DNA from: Edaphobacter modestus
GTDB taxonomy: Bacteria > Acidobacteriota > Terriglobia > Terriglobales > Acidobacteriaceae
NCBI RefSeq assembly: GCF_004217555.1
Contig: NZ_SHKW01000007.1
Coordinates: 124,001-188,000 of the forward strand
Reading direction: 5' to 3'
Length of the DNA: 64,000 nt
The position numbers were made by a program, and so were the translations under genes. Below are positions 35,164-43,722 of this stretch, piece after piece. The notes under the pieces were generated by a model, which was not told the origin of the DNA, did no database searches, and saw only the letters and a program-made list of their open reading frames with translations. The first letter of the stretch is position 1; each line of letters opens with the position of its first letter.

Positions 35164-35199
35164 GACAATAGCATCACCCGTGGCAGTGGTGCTATTGTC
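35164..35199. repeat. Strong 14-bp hairpin upstream of the relaxase-like fragment
   Basis: GACAATAGCATCAC (35164-35177) pairs with GTGGTGCTATTGTC (35186-35199) over an 8-base loop, with one G-U pair. There is no U-run, so it is not an ordinary terminator. Hairpins of this kind can mark transfer origins or element ends; the function is not known. Confidence 0.5.
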
Positions 35200-35237
35200 A
35201 TTAGCGATTCCCCAGAAACGACCGAACGAGGTATAGC

Positions 35238-35720
35238 GTGGCTACTGTTGTCGCGACTGACTCCAAAGCAAATAAGTTGACCGTTCAAACTTCTGATGGT
35301 GACGAGGTGACTTACAGTCCACACCTCGCGAAAGATATGACAGCGCAAAGCACTGTCTACCGCGAAGAACAAAGAGAAATCGCCCCAGGTGATCGCGTCC
35401 AGATCAACGAGTCATATCCGAAGCAGGGTGTTCGCAAAGGAGACTTAGGCACTGTGACCGCGATCAGTGACACAAACGATCTTGATATACGCCTCGACAA
35501 AGGGAAAAGCGTTCAATCGAACCAGGAACAAGCTAGACACATGGAGCACGGTTATGCCGTTCAAAACTTCAAGGCAGGTGCACCCGAACGAGTTCTCATT
35601 ACGCAGGAAACATTCGAAGGCCAAGTTGATCCTGCCTCGCTTTCTCGCAATGCGAGAGAGGTCAGTCTCTACACTTCCGATGGCTCGGGTTCGAACCAGG
35701 CGCTAAAGGCCCCCAAATGA
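35238..35720 (+). CDS. Conjugative-relaxase-derived (MobF/TraI-like) domain protein
   Basis: 160 residues from GTG preceded by GAGG. It resembles the SH3-like/helicase-region segment of TrwC/TraI-type relaxases: KLTVQTSDGDEVTYSPHLAKD, VYREEQREIAPGDRVQINESY, GDLGTVTAISDTNDLDIRLD, HMEHGYAV. The relaxase catalytic domain and the Walker motifs are absent. After HGYAV the usual SSQGQT stretch is replaced by QNFKAGAPERVLI. It may be a fragment of a lost conjugative element or a standalone derivative; the full initiation signal favours expression. Confidence 0.6.
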   Translation: MATVVATDSKANKLTVQTSDGDEVTYSPHLAKDMTAQSTVYREEQREIAPGDRVQINESYPKQGVRKGDLGTVTAISDTNDLDIRLDKGKSVQSNQEQARHMEHGYAVQNFKAGAPERVLITQETFEGQVDPASLSRNAREVSLYTSDGSGSNQALKAPK

Positions 35721-35758
35721 AAATAATTTGTCTAGAACCCATTCCAAGGAGAAGCACC

Positions 35759-36292
35759 GTGAACGAAGCCAAGCAAAGTGTGAAGCAACGCGCCGTCCAC
35801 GAGATGAAGGAGTACCTCCTGCTCTCTTTTTACCTCTTTGCTGTGTTCTCCTTGTTGGTGGTCTACAAATCCGTGATTCTGGCTGAGAATCACATTGAAT
35901 TTGCACTACATGGAATTGCCTTGTTTAACGCGCTCGCGCTTGCAAAGGTCATGCTCCTTGCCCAGGAGCTACATTTTGCCGACCAACTCCGGGACGCTCC
36001 GCTGATCTATCCAACTCTTCTAAAGTCCTTCGCGTTCACTATTGTCCTTGCTTGTTGCAAGATTGCCGAAGACGCCGCTGTCGGTAGCTTTCATGGGAAA
36101 TCATTCCACGAAAGCATCTCTGACCTGGGCGGTGGAACTTGGAAGGGAATCTTTACGCTCACAGCCTTGCTGTTCGTTGTGCTGATCCCCTTTTTCGGCT
36201 TCATCGAGCTGCGGCGTGTCTTCGGTGACAGGCTCGTGGACGCTTTTTTCCGACCGCGGCATCTGCTGAACCTGCCCCCCTCAGGGATGTAA
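35759..36292 (+). CDS. Hypothetical four-helix membrane protein
   Basis: 177 residues from GTG at 35759, preceded by AAGGAGA; an earlier ATG in frame lacks a ribosome-binding site. Four hydrophobic stretches (LLLSFYLFAVFSLLVVYKSVI, IALFNALALAKVMLLAQEL, SFAFTIVLACCKIAEDA, LTALLFVVLIPFFGFIEL). No known motif. It is convergent with the BrkB-family gene. Confidence 0.6.
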   Translation: MNEAKQSVKQRAVHEMKEYLLLSFYLFAVFSLLVVYKSVILAENHIEFALHGIALFNALALAKVMLLAQELHFADQLRDAPLIYPTLLKSFAFTIVLACCKIAEDAAVGSFHGKSFHESISDLGGGTWKGIFTLTALLFVVLIPFFGFIELRRVFGDRLVDAFFRPRHLLNLPPSGM

Positions 36293-36312
36293 AACGAGCC
36301 TCAAAGAACGAT

Positions 36313-37260
36313 TTACGTGAGAGGTTGCTCGACACGCTTTTGCGTCGTCGCGCTCTCGATTTCAGCGTTGATCGCGCCTCCGACCAGGTAAGCCAGTCCT
36401 GTCACGTAAAGCCAGAGGAAGAGAATCATGACCGCTCCTACTGATCCGTACGAGGCACTGTAGGTATTAAAATAATGCAAGTAAATGCGGAACAGGACCG
36501 AGGCGAGTAGCCACAGAATGCAACTGAATGCCGCACCTGGGGTCATCCACTGCCAGCGGCGTCGGACCTTCAAATTGGGGCCGGAATAATAAATCAATGA
36601 ACAGGATATAGAAACGAACAGGATGGCAAGCGGCCATTGAATGGCCTTCCAAACAAAGACGACAACCGGGTGCAATCCCAGGCTTGTCCCTATCCAGCCG
36701 ACAAAATGGTTGCCCGCCAGTACCATAAACAACGCCGTGAGAACAAGAATGGCAATCACTACCGTCAACCCGAGTGCTATGGTGCGAACTTTGAACCAGG
36801 CCCGAGCCTCGTGGACGTGGTAAGTCAGGTTCAGAGAGGAAATCATGGACTGTACGCCACTAGAAGTGCTCCAGAGCGCTGCAACAATACCAAACGCCAG
36901 CTTTCTGCCGCTAGCATGAGCAGTCAGCTCACTTGCGATATGGTGCAAGAGTTGGAACGCGGAGGGTGGAAGTAACTCTGCAAAATATGACATTAAATCA
37001 TTTTGAAGTTCGACACGACGTGAGGCGAACAGACCAAACAAAGTCATCAATAACAGAATCAACGGAAAGAGAGCGAATAAGAAATAGAATGCCAGCTCGG
37101 ATGCCCGTCCGAAAATGTTATTCGTTATGATCTCCTCAAAAACATTGTGAATGAGTTGCCAAGGAGTTAGACCTCCCAGCCTCCAGAGAGATTTGAATTC
37201 CTTCGCGGTGGAAGGTTGTTGTTTTGTCATTGACGCAGCCTGAAGTTCTTTCGCCCACAT
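36313..37260 (-). CDS. YihY/BrkB-family inner-membrane protein
   Basis: 315 residues with six membrane segments. Family marks: FGRASELAFYFLFALFPLILLL, ALWSTSSGVQSMISSLN, IYYSGPNLKVRRRWQWMTPGA and SYGSVGAVMILFLWLYVTGLAYLVGGAINAE. The family was first named for virulence/serum resistance (BrkB) and misassigned as RNase BN; its biochemical role is unsettled. Start uncertain between the ATG at 37260 and one ten codons later. Confidence 0.88.
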   Translation of the reverse strand: MWAKELQAASMTKQQPSTAKEFKSLWRLGGLTPWQLIHNVFEEIITNNIFGRASELAFYFLFALFPLILLLMTLFGLFASRRVELQNDLMSYFAELLPPSAFQLLHHIASELTAHASGRKLAFGIVAALWSTSSGVQSMISSLNLTYHVHEARAWFKVRTIALGLTVVIAILVLTALFMVLAGNHFVGWIGTSLGLHPVVVFVWKAIQWPLAILFVSISCSLIYYSGPNLKVRRRWQWMTPGAAFSCILWLLASVLFRIYLHYFNTYSASYGSVGAVMILFLWLYVTGLAYLVGGAINAEIESATTQKRVEQPLT

Positions 37261-37335
37261 TCTAGTCCGACCCTTCGCACCGATGGGAGCGATGTGTCGA
37301 AGTTGAAGCGCGTGCTCGCGTCACGCGGAAAAACC

Positions 37336-38163
37336 CTATTTCGCGACAGGATTGGGAGCATACCCCGGCGGATATTTCTGCCAGGGATATCCCTTGGCGG
37401 CCATTTCCTGTCCCCGGGCGAACAGCTGGGTCATGTAAATCGGGTCGAATTCCGATTTTCTGACCGCGATGAAGTCGGCCGGAATATAAGCCAGGTTATA
37501 GTCCAGATGGTCCCGCTCCGCGGTCAGATACATGCGGTGGAGATCGCCATTGCCCTGCGTGTGAATCAGTGACGAGACCGCCTTTGAAGCGATGCTCAGC
37601 GTGCGCCGATTGACGTTGGCCCATTCCGGATCGAGCCGGTCATTTCGGATGGTGTAGAGCGTCCGCTTGCGGTCATAGCCGTTCGCGGCCGCGATCTCCC
37701 TCAAATGGAAGCGCGGCGGATAATATTTGGGGCCGAGGAAGGCGAACGGCGCGATCAGCGCGCCCGTGCTGATCCCGGTCACGGTCTTGAAGACCGGCCG
37801 CCCCGAACCCGTCCATCCGGTGATGAGCCCCGCTCCGAACGCGCCGTTGCCCCCGCCGCCGGAGATGGCAAGATAGGATGTTGCCGGCAGTGGGCCCTTG
37901 TGCCCCATGCTTGCGAGATAGGTCGTCTCGCGTTGCAGCGAGAGCAGATATTCGTCTTCGAATTTGTCGAAGTTTAGGCCGAGCACGAACCGCACATTAT
38001 CGACCGGTGGGCGGGCCCGTGCCACCATGGGCGACGGCACTGCTGCCAGCCGCCGGGTCGAGCAGGCCACAGGGATGAGCGACAGGCTGATCGCGGCAAT
38101 CAGCCACATCGTCCAGGAGAGATTGGCTTTTCCAGCGTGTCGGGCGCGATTATTGTTCGTCAT
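37336..38163 (-). CDS. Patatin-like lipoprotein with internal deletion
   Basis: 275 residues with a lipoprotein signal (LIAAISLSLIPVACS). The first half carries the patatin oxyanion motif GGGGNGAFGAGLITGW and the nucleophile GISTGA. The second half (RKRTLYTIRNDRLDPEW, RTLSIASKAVSSLIHTQGNGD, FNLAYIPADF-like NLAYIPADFIAV) matches the C-terminus of longer relatives. Between AFLGPKYY and PPRFHLREIAA about 130 residues usually present, including the Asp-Gly-Gly/Ala of the Ser-Asp dyad, are missing with the frame kept. Phospholipase activity is therefore unlikely. Base composition is more GC-rich than in the neighbours, suggesting foreign origin. Confidence 0.75.
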   Translation of the reverse strand: MTNNNRARHAGKANLSWTMWLIAAISLSLIPVACSTRRLAAVPSPMVARARPPVDNVRFVLGLNFDKFEDEYLLSLQRETTYLASMGHKGPLPATSYLAISGGGGNGAFGAGLITGWTGSGRPVFKTVTGISTGALIAPFAFLGPKYYPPRFHLREIAAANGYDRKRTLYTIRNDRLDPEWANVNRRTLSIASKAVSSLIHTQGNGDLHRMYLTAERDHLDYNLAYIPADFIAVRKSEFDPIYMTQLFARGQEMAAKGYPWQKYPPGYAPNPVAK

Positions 38164-38332
38164 ACCCCTTGCCCCGTTCGGAACCGATGATACGCCTCTG
38201 GTACGAGGGCGCTGAGAACGAGCGTTATGCTAGCTTTGGCCAAAACTTTCTTAAAGACTGCCAGGTGAGTCCCCGTGAGCGCTACGCGAACCACATCTTG
38301 TGGATGTCGGTTTGCCGCATGATTCTTACGGT

Positions 38333-38590
38333 ATGGGACAGCACAATGAAGAAGATCTGGCTCGGTGGCGTGGTCTTGTATCGGAGCAGGTAGCAAGCGG
38401 CACGAGTGTGGCTGTGTTCTGTCGTGATCACGGATTGCGCGACTGGCAGTTCTACGAGTGGAAGAAGCGCTTGCGTTGCTCTGCGGCGGCACCGTTTATC
38501 GCGGTGGAGGTGGCATCCACGGAGGCGGCATCGGCACAGCCAGAGCAGATGTCAGGGATCGAGATACGGCATGGGCATCTTGTAGCTGCG
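38333..38590 (+). mobile_element. IS66-family OrfA (TnpA) remnant
   Basis: From ATG at 38333: NEEDLARWRGLVSEQVASG, TSVAVFCRDHGLRDWQFYEW, KKRL and FIAVEV, as in the small IS66 accessory protein TnpA. It is truncated after MSGIEIRHGH and the frame then runs antisense to a Dyp-peroxidase fragment. TnpB and TnpC are absent. Confidence 0.65.
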
Positions 38591-38755
38591 GAGAATGATC
38601 CCCTGGATGTCGCTGAGGTCGAGTGTGGGCTTCATAGCCGATTCCGACTGGGCACCGAAAGCAGAGGTTTCGTGCCCAACCCGCTCAAACAGGCGGTGTA
38701 AAAATCCGCCGCCGCCTCTTTTCTTTTGTTCTTGGGGTTTGACAGGCTGACTCAT
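38580..38755 (-). pseudogene. Dyp-type peroxidase, N-terminal fragment
   Basis: ATG at 38755 with TAGGAGAG upstream; PTLDLSDIQGIILRSYKMP matches the first strand of Dyp-type heme peroxidases (family DIQG motif). The frame is cut after ~55 residues at the IS66 remnant; the heme-binding domain is lost. Confidence 0.55.
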
Positions 38756-38836
38756 CGTGTCTCTCCTACGTCGCTTTCTTCATTCTGCTGGACAACGTCG
38801 GCAGGGGAAACTTCGGAGTCGCGTCCTCACAGGTTC

Positions 38837-39802
38837 TTATTCGGGCACTGCTGTCCAGGTTTTGTCAGGATCGAATTCTGTCGCCGCCGTTGCATTTTCG
38901 GTCGTGCTGGTGCCAAGGTCCTTGTCGTAGAGGACTCCATTTTGGTTGATGATGAATGTCGCGATACCGGTGGCGCCGTATTTCTCAGGGTAAGCAATGA
39001 CCGCGAAGCCTTTTGTCATCTTTCCGTTGACGATGTAGTTTTTCGCGCCGCCCCGAGCATCGGGGCCCTGTTTTGTGAGCATGCGATAGAAGTAACCGTG
39101 AAATGGCTGCTGCTTTCCAGCCTGCGAGTTGAATCCTTCTGTGGAAGCGAACGCTACCAACGGACCCAGCAGGCTCCTAGGCTTTCCTTCGGCCGATTTC
39201 CAGTAAAGTCCGTCCTGCTTTCCTTCGTCGCTAACGAACTTTTGGGCATACTGTTTAACGCCGTCGTGACGTTGAGCCAGGTATTGTGCCTGGGCATCCA
39301 CAATCGCATTCATCACGTCGATGGTCGCAAGTTCGTTGTCTCCAATGCGCCGTGCGTGTATTTCGGCCTTCCCGGCCGCGGAATCGAAGGACCACTGTCC
39401 TCCGCTGTTCTTCGCAAGCGGAATTGGAAAGGGTTGGTTGTCGGTTCCGACTACGAGAACCTCGCTGCCGTCGGTCTGTTTACGCCAGCGGTTCATGGTT
39501 TGATATGCAGTTGTGAAGTGCTCGGCCGTCTGCTTGTCCTGCGCGGCGTCGCCGGAGAATATAAGCTCCGCGGCATCTGAGCCAAAGATCGCAAGGAGCG
39601 CATTTCGATCGTCCGCTTTTGTGGCGGCGACCAGCGCTGCGCCAGCGTCGTCGGGTGTAGCGAATGTTTTAGGGCGGACTTCTGAAGGGGCCGGTGCTTT
39701 CGATGTGTTGCAAGCGACGAGTGGCAGCAATGCCGCCAGGAAAACGGCCATCGTCCAGAATCGGGAAGGACTCATCGAAGGATTCAGCGCTACCGTTAAC
39801 AT
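38837..39802 (-). CDS. DUF2950 lipoprotein
   Basis: 321 residues; GGGAG lies upstream of the ATG. Lipoprotein signal (FLAALLPLVACN). The DUF2950 domain covers the rest: ATPDDAGAALVAATKADDRNALLAIFG, DGLYWKSAEGKPRSLLGPLVA, PFHGYFYRMLTKQGPDARGGA, GFAVIAYPEKYGATGIATFIIN. Function unknown; the family frequently occurs beside DUF3300 genes, as here (next gene upstream on the same strand), suggesting a shared envelope role. Confidence 0.9.
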   Translation of the reverse strand: MLTVALNPSMSPSRFWTMAVFLAALLPLVACNTSKAPAPSEVRPKTFATPDDAGAALVAATKADDRNALLAIFGSDAAELIFSGDAAQDKQTAEHFTTAYQTMNRWRKQTDGSEVLVVGTDNQPFPIPLAKNSGGQWSFDSAAGKAEIHARRIGDNELATIDVMNAIVDAQAQYLAQRHDGVKQYAQKFVSDEGKQDGLYWKSAEGKPRSLLGPLVAFASTEGFNSQAGKQQPFHGYFYRMLTKQGPDARGGAKNYIVNGKMTKGFAVIAYPEKYGATGIATFIINQNGVLYDKDLGTSTTENATAATEFDPDKTWTAVPE

Positions 39803-39889
39803 TGCGGTCTCCCTGTTACGTAATTTGTTGTTGCTTTCTGGGGACCCTTCCCGGTGCGTTCGCGTCTAGCTCTGGCGATCACGCGAGAC

Positions 39890-41323
39890 TTATCTTCGTC
39901 CTCCTCCACGGAAACCACCACCACCGCCCCAGCCTCCACCGCCGGCGCTGCGACCGCCCCAGCCTCCGCCGCCACCGCCACCGCCACTGCCCCAGCCGCG
40001 TGCGCTTGAGGATCGCGATTGCCAACCGCCACCGCCTCCGCCAGAGAATCCGCTGAATGCCGTTGATCCCCTGCCGCTTGCACTGGCGTCGCTATGGTAG
40101 GCGGACGAAGAGTCGCCCCAACCATGGGCTCCATCGGATGCTGAACCCGATGTGTTTTGCCAGCCTCCGCCGGTGTTCTTATAGACGTTGCCGTTGGCGG
40201 CAGCGTACCTGTTGCCGCTGGAGGTCTCCGCTGTCCCAACAGATCCCGCAGCACTCGAATAATGCTGGGTGTCCACGGTCTGGCCGTTCTTCGAGTAGGT
40301 GGAGCTTCCCCAGTTCGAATAGGCGTTGGAGCCCTGATGGGTGGCGCCATAGGCTCCGGTGTAAGGGTTGTACGCCTGTCCTACCTTTTGCGTGCCGTAG
40401 GCCGTTGACGTCGATGCGCCGCGTGCATATGTGCCTGTGGAGGGGTTGTAGCCAGCGGAGGCGTGGGCGCTGCCGTAGGCTCCATGGTAGGACGCACTGG
40501 AGCCGTAGTAACCGCCGTGCCAGGCGGCATTTCCGTAGTAGGCACCGCCGTGATAATAAGCTGCTCCGCCGTACCAGTTGCAGCCCCAGTAGCTGTATCC
40601 CCAACCATAACCGCCGCTCATCATTGCGCCGATCGCCAAACCTGCACCGAAGGCGAGTACTCCGGTAGTGACCAGGTCTGTCGTGCTGTATCCCGGGGTT
40701 GCTATGGGGGTGCCATAGACAACGGTGGGGTTGTATTCCGGAACATAGACAATCTGAGGATTGGTCGGCTGGATAACGATGGTCTGCGGGGACTGTTGCA
40801 CTACCGTAATCTGGGGGCCAGACTTGAGATTGCCTGCCTGCTTCGCTTGTGCACGGAGGGTTTGCACCGCTTTCATGACATCGGCTTGCTGGTTGTGATA
40901 CGCCTCGCCGAGGGACGAGGTCCAGGCCAGGCTTTGTGCCATCTTGTCCAGGACGGATGCGAACTGTGTGAGCGCCTTAACGCTTGGGTCCCAGGTTTGT
41001 TTATCGACCGCCTGCGCCACCGCGGTTCCCGTTAGGACCTTATTGGTCTTGAGCCAGTTGTCGGCAACGGCAACCTGGTCCGGAAACGTTGCGGCACTGA
41101 GAATCTGGGCCACCAATGCATCCGGATACAGTGCAATGGGCGCCACGAGTCCCTGCAACTCGGAAGCGGTCATTGGAGCCCCCTGGCCCGAATAGTCTGA
41201 CGCGGGCACCGCTTGTTGCGACTGGTAGAACATAGCAGCACCGGCGTCATTTGGTGTCGTCACTGCGATAAGAGGGCAACACAAAGCAGCTGAAAGGATC
41301 TTCTTCCCAAGTGTCACCGTCAT
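39890..41323 (-). CDS. DUF3300 protein with Gly-rich tail
   Basis: 477 residues from ATG at 41323, chosen for AAGGAG just upstream over an earlier in-frame start. Signal peptide (LSAALCCPLIAVTTPNDAGA). The DUF3300 domain spans ~45-240 (LQGLVAPIALYPDALVAQILSA, ADNWLKTNKVLTG, IVYVPEYNPTVVYGTP), followed by a low-complexity Gly/Tyr/Ser region with tail GGGGWGGRSAGGGGWGGG. It lies between the DUF2950 and OmpA-type genes on the same strand. Envelope role inferred; mechanism unknown. Confidence 0.9.
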   Translation of the reverse strand: MTVTLGKKILSAALCCPLIAVTTPNDAGAAMFYQSQQAVPASDYSGQGAPMTASELQGLVAPIALYPDALVAQILSAATFPDQVAVADNWLKTNKVLTGTAVAQAVDKQTWDPSVKALTQFASVLDKMAQSLAWTSSLGEAYHNQQADVMKAVQTLRAQAKQAGNLKSGPQITVVQQSPQTIVIQPTNPQIVYVPEYNPTVVYGTPIATPGYSTTDLVTTGVLAFGAGLAIGAMMSGGYGWGYSYWGCNWYGGAAYYHGGAYYGNAAWHGGYYGSSASYHGAYGSAHASAGYNPSTGTYARGASTSTAYGTQKVGQAYNPYTGAYGATHQGSNAYSNWGSSTYSKNGQTVDTQHYSSAAGSVGTAETSSGNRYAAANGNVYKNTGGGWQNTSGSASDGAHGWGDSSSAYHSDASASGRGSTAFSGFSGGGGGGWQSRSSSARGWGSGGGGGGGGWGGRSAGGGGWGGGGGFRGGGRR

Positions 41324-41389
41324 CCGGAGGCTCCTTACGACATCGTCAGCACGCGCCATACGCCATTCCACTGCGGCCTCTTCCCGCCA

Positions 41390-42343
41390 TCAAATCGCTT
41401 GATCAAGACCTTTGTTGACCAGCACTTTTACATCGACACGCCGGTTGATGTCCCGTCCCTCGGGATCGGAGTTTGGTGCGGCTGCATGGGTTGCTCCGTA
41501 ACCAGCGGGCGCCAGAATGCGCCGCATAGGCACGTTGGCTGAGTTGCGCAGGTAATCTGTGACAGCGGCGGCGCGTTCGTCACTGAGCTTCTGGTTCTGG
41601 GCCTTTGTCCCTGTGCTGGAGGCATAACCCGCGATCTCAATCATGTAATTCTGGGTGGACATTGCGTCCGCGGCCAGCTTATCCAATACTTTCTTGTCAG
41701 CTGCCGACAGGCTCGATTGGTCTGGTTCGAAAAAGAGTGCGGCTTCGACTACGGTCTGATAGTCGCCGAGGTTCGACACCCGTTTGTTGACAAGCGAGAT
41801 TGCCTCAGCATCCATAACGACCCCGGCGCCTGCAGCAGTCGCCAGTTGACCCGCCTGGTTCGCCGACGCCTGCGCCTGGCCCGCTGCGGAGACACCTTGA
41901 TTGGCTGTGGCTTGCGCATTAGCCGCTGCAGACTTATTGGCCTCGATCTGCTGCTCCTCCGCTACTTCGACGGCAAAAGTGTCAGGATTGAAAGTAATCT
42001 TGTCGGCGTCCAGTTGACCCTTGCTGTTGCCAACGCCTTCCGCCGATATGGTCAAACCCGGAAGCATGGCGGTGGCGTCCATATCCGCTTTGCGGAGCCT
42101 GAATGATTTCTCGCGTTTAATTATGGTGCTGTCAGTGATGTTGACGATCGATGATGTGCCTTCCTTCTTCACTTTGACGACCACGAGGTCACCGTTGCGG
42201 GAGACGATGGTGCCAGTGACCTTGGCCTTCTTGCCGGCTTCGAACTTTTTAGTTGGCGTCGCTGCATGAGCGAAGCTAGCCAGCAAAAGGATGAGTGCGG
42301 GAAGGTAGAGTAGCCGCTGTGTTTTGATGGTGATAAGTCTCAT
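41390..42343 (-). CDS. OmpA-family outer-membrane/peptidoglycan-binding protein
   Basis: 317 residues from ATG at 42343 preceded by GGAGAT. Signal peptide (YLPALILLLASFAHA); an OB-like region (GTIVSRNGDLVVVKVKKEGT); an Ala-rich helical linker; and a C-terminal OmpA-like domain (AALFFEPDQSSLSAADKKVLDKLA, IAGYASSTGTKAQNQKLSDERAAAVTDYL, GRDINRRVDVKVLV). It should anchor to peptidoglycan. It is the first gene of the OmpA-DUF3300-DUF2950 run, probably co-transcribed. Confidence 0.9.
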   Translation of the reverse strand: MRLITIKTQRLLYLPALILLLASFAHAATPTKKFEAGKKAKVTGTIVSRNGDLVVVKVKKEGTSSIVNITDSTIIKREKSFRLRKADMDATAMLPGLTISAEGVGNSKGQLDADKITFNPDTFAVEVAEEQQIEANKSAAANAQATANQGVSAAGQAQASANQAGQLATAAGAGVVMDAEAISLVNKRVSNLGDYQTVVEAALFFEPDQSSLSAADKKVLDKLAADAMSTQNYMIEIAGYASSTGTKAQNQKLSDERAAAVTDYLRNSANVPMRRILAPAGYGATHAAAPNSDPEGRDINRRVDVKVLVNKGLDQAI

Positions 42344-42700
42344 TGGATTATCTCCGAATACAGTCTGGATCCTTTGGAGTTGCACCGTCGCCAGCCGGGC
42401 GATCCGGCTGGCAGAGCCGTCTCCGAATCGGCCCAGATGCCGATCCGATCACACCGTCAGCTAAAAGTTAGCTGTGGGCGGCGGTGCTGATAACTAGCGT
42501 TAATTAATTAAGGTCCCGAGATGAACCTTGTATCAGGGGCCGATTTGGGGGCCAGGTAGGAAACCCTCTCAAACCCGTCATGGAATGCCATAGTAACGAG
42601 CAGGGCCTTCGAGGTTTGATGGTCAGTAATTATATGCCGCTTTTGCTAACTGTGGGAGCCTCCCATGTCGCAGACATCGTCGAGCCGCAACTCCTTCAGG
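42344..42700. other. Upstream region of the OmpA run, no gene
   Basis: About 350 bases with no frame; includes an AT-rich stretch GTTAATTAATTAAGG near 42493 that may belong to the promoter. Nothing else seen. Confidence 0.4.
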
Positions 42701-42990
42701 CTCTGTTGCATTAACTTGCCTGGCCGCAGTTTGTCTGGCTACTTTTCTCTCTCAGGCTGCGACAGGGAATGTGTCGAAGAGCTTGTTTACGAAGCGAATC
42801 TCATCTTTGACCTGCGGCTTACATGTGAGGCAATGCCCTCGACGGATCATACTCATCACTTCAAAGCCCTTGATCGTAGCGGCCGCCGTCTTAATCGTTT
42901 GAAAGCCTCGGGTAGGACGAATGACTCGCTTGAGTGCGCCATGGCCGGCTTCGATGATGTTGTTCAGGTATTTGCAGGTTCGATGCAACG
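42701..42990 (-). mobile_element. IS6-family transposase fragment with one terminal repeat
   Basis: Left end GGCTCTGTTGCATTAAC resembles the IS6-family terminal repeat. The minus-strand frame (42988-42752) encodes the transposase C-terminus: CKYLNNIIEAGHGALKRVIRP, TAAATIKGFEVMSMIRRGH. The rest of the element is missing and the fragment abuts the PDZ-protein fragment. Confidence 0.75.
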
Positions 42991-43011
42991 GCCGGCGATT
43001 ATAGGGTCAAG

Positions 43012-43455
43012 CTGGACTCGCCCGCCATCACTTTGGGCTTTGTGAACTTCGATATGCGGAACTTCGGAGTGCAGGCGCCGGAGCTGAAGGCCATCGCTCG
43101 CACACCAGAGTTGCCGTCTGCAACGGGTCCCAGCCCGGTCACTCTCGACTCGTCGCGCAGCCGGACCATTGTGGTGTGGCAAGGCACGAAGGTGCGGAAC
43201 GTCGTGGGTCTCGAGGTTTCTGCGGCGGAAACGCCGGGGGAATCGGGCGTCATTGTGCTGGATGTACCCGCTGGCAGCCCAGCAGGCACCGCCGGGATCA
43301 CTGCCGGAGACGTGATCCTCGGCTTCAACAACAAGCCCGTGAAAGACACGCAAGATCTCCTCAGATATACACGCGAGGCTGGCCATGGTTCACGCACAAG
43401 CATCGCAATTCTGCGCTATCAGCAGCGGTCCACGGTAAGCATTGCATTGGAGTAG
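43012..43455 (+). pseudogene. PDZ-domain protein, C-terminal fragment
   Basis: About 147 residues continuing in frame from the IS6 fragment junction. It ends with a PDZ domain: GESGVIVLDVPAGSPAGTAG, ITAGDVILGFNNKPVKDTQDLL, SIAILRYQQRSTVSIALE. The part before (DSPAITLGFVNFDMRNFGV, SRSRTIVVWQGTKVRNVVGLE) is typical of a large exported acidobacterial protein whose 5' portion is lost. No start codon with a ribosome-binding site remains. Confidence 0.65.
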
Positions 43456-43722
43456 GCAGGAGGACCATATGACAAGGCCGCAAACTAGAATCCTACTCAT
43501 CGGAACGCCTTCTCGTCGAGGGCGCACTAATCGCATTGACGCTCAGCAAATCCAACGGCGGACCCAAACCATTGCGCAGAGCGGCGCCAACCCCTCCAAC
43601 TCGATCCGCGCAATGTTTCAGCGATATCTGGCGTAACCATCCCGGAAACAGTGCTCGTTGCGTCGGAGGGGCATAACGCTCGCGGAGTCAATCCGTTCTC
43701 ATTCCCCCTCGGGGCTTTTGGT
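43456..43722. other. Intergenic, no gene seen
   Basis: Short frames only; nothing recognised between the PDZ fragment and the end of the TPR gene. Confidence 0.4.

Noticed and set aside
39890..40080. Gly-rich DNA repeats considered as a possible repeat array
   Set aside because: The periodicity is explained by the Gly-rich protein tail of the DUF3300 gene; repeat units are not conserved at DNA level.
40057..40668. Plus-strand frame of ~200 codons over the DUF3300 gene
   Set aside because: Antisense to the Gly/Tyr-rich tail; Arg/Cys-rich composition typical of a shadow frame.
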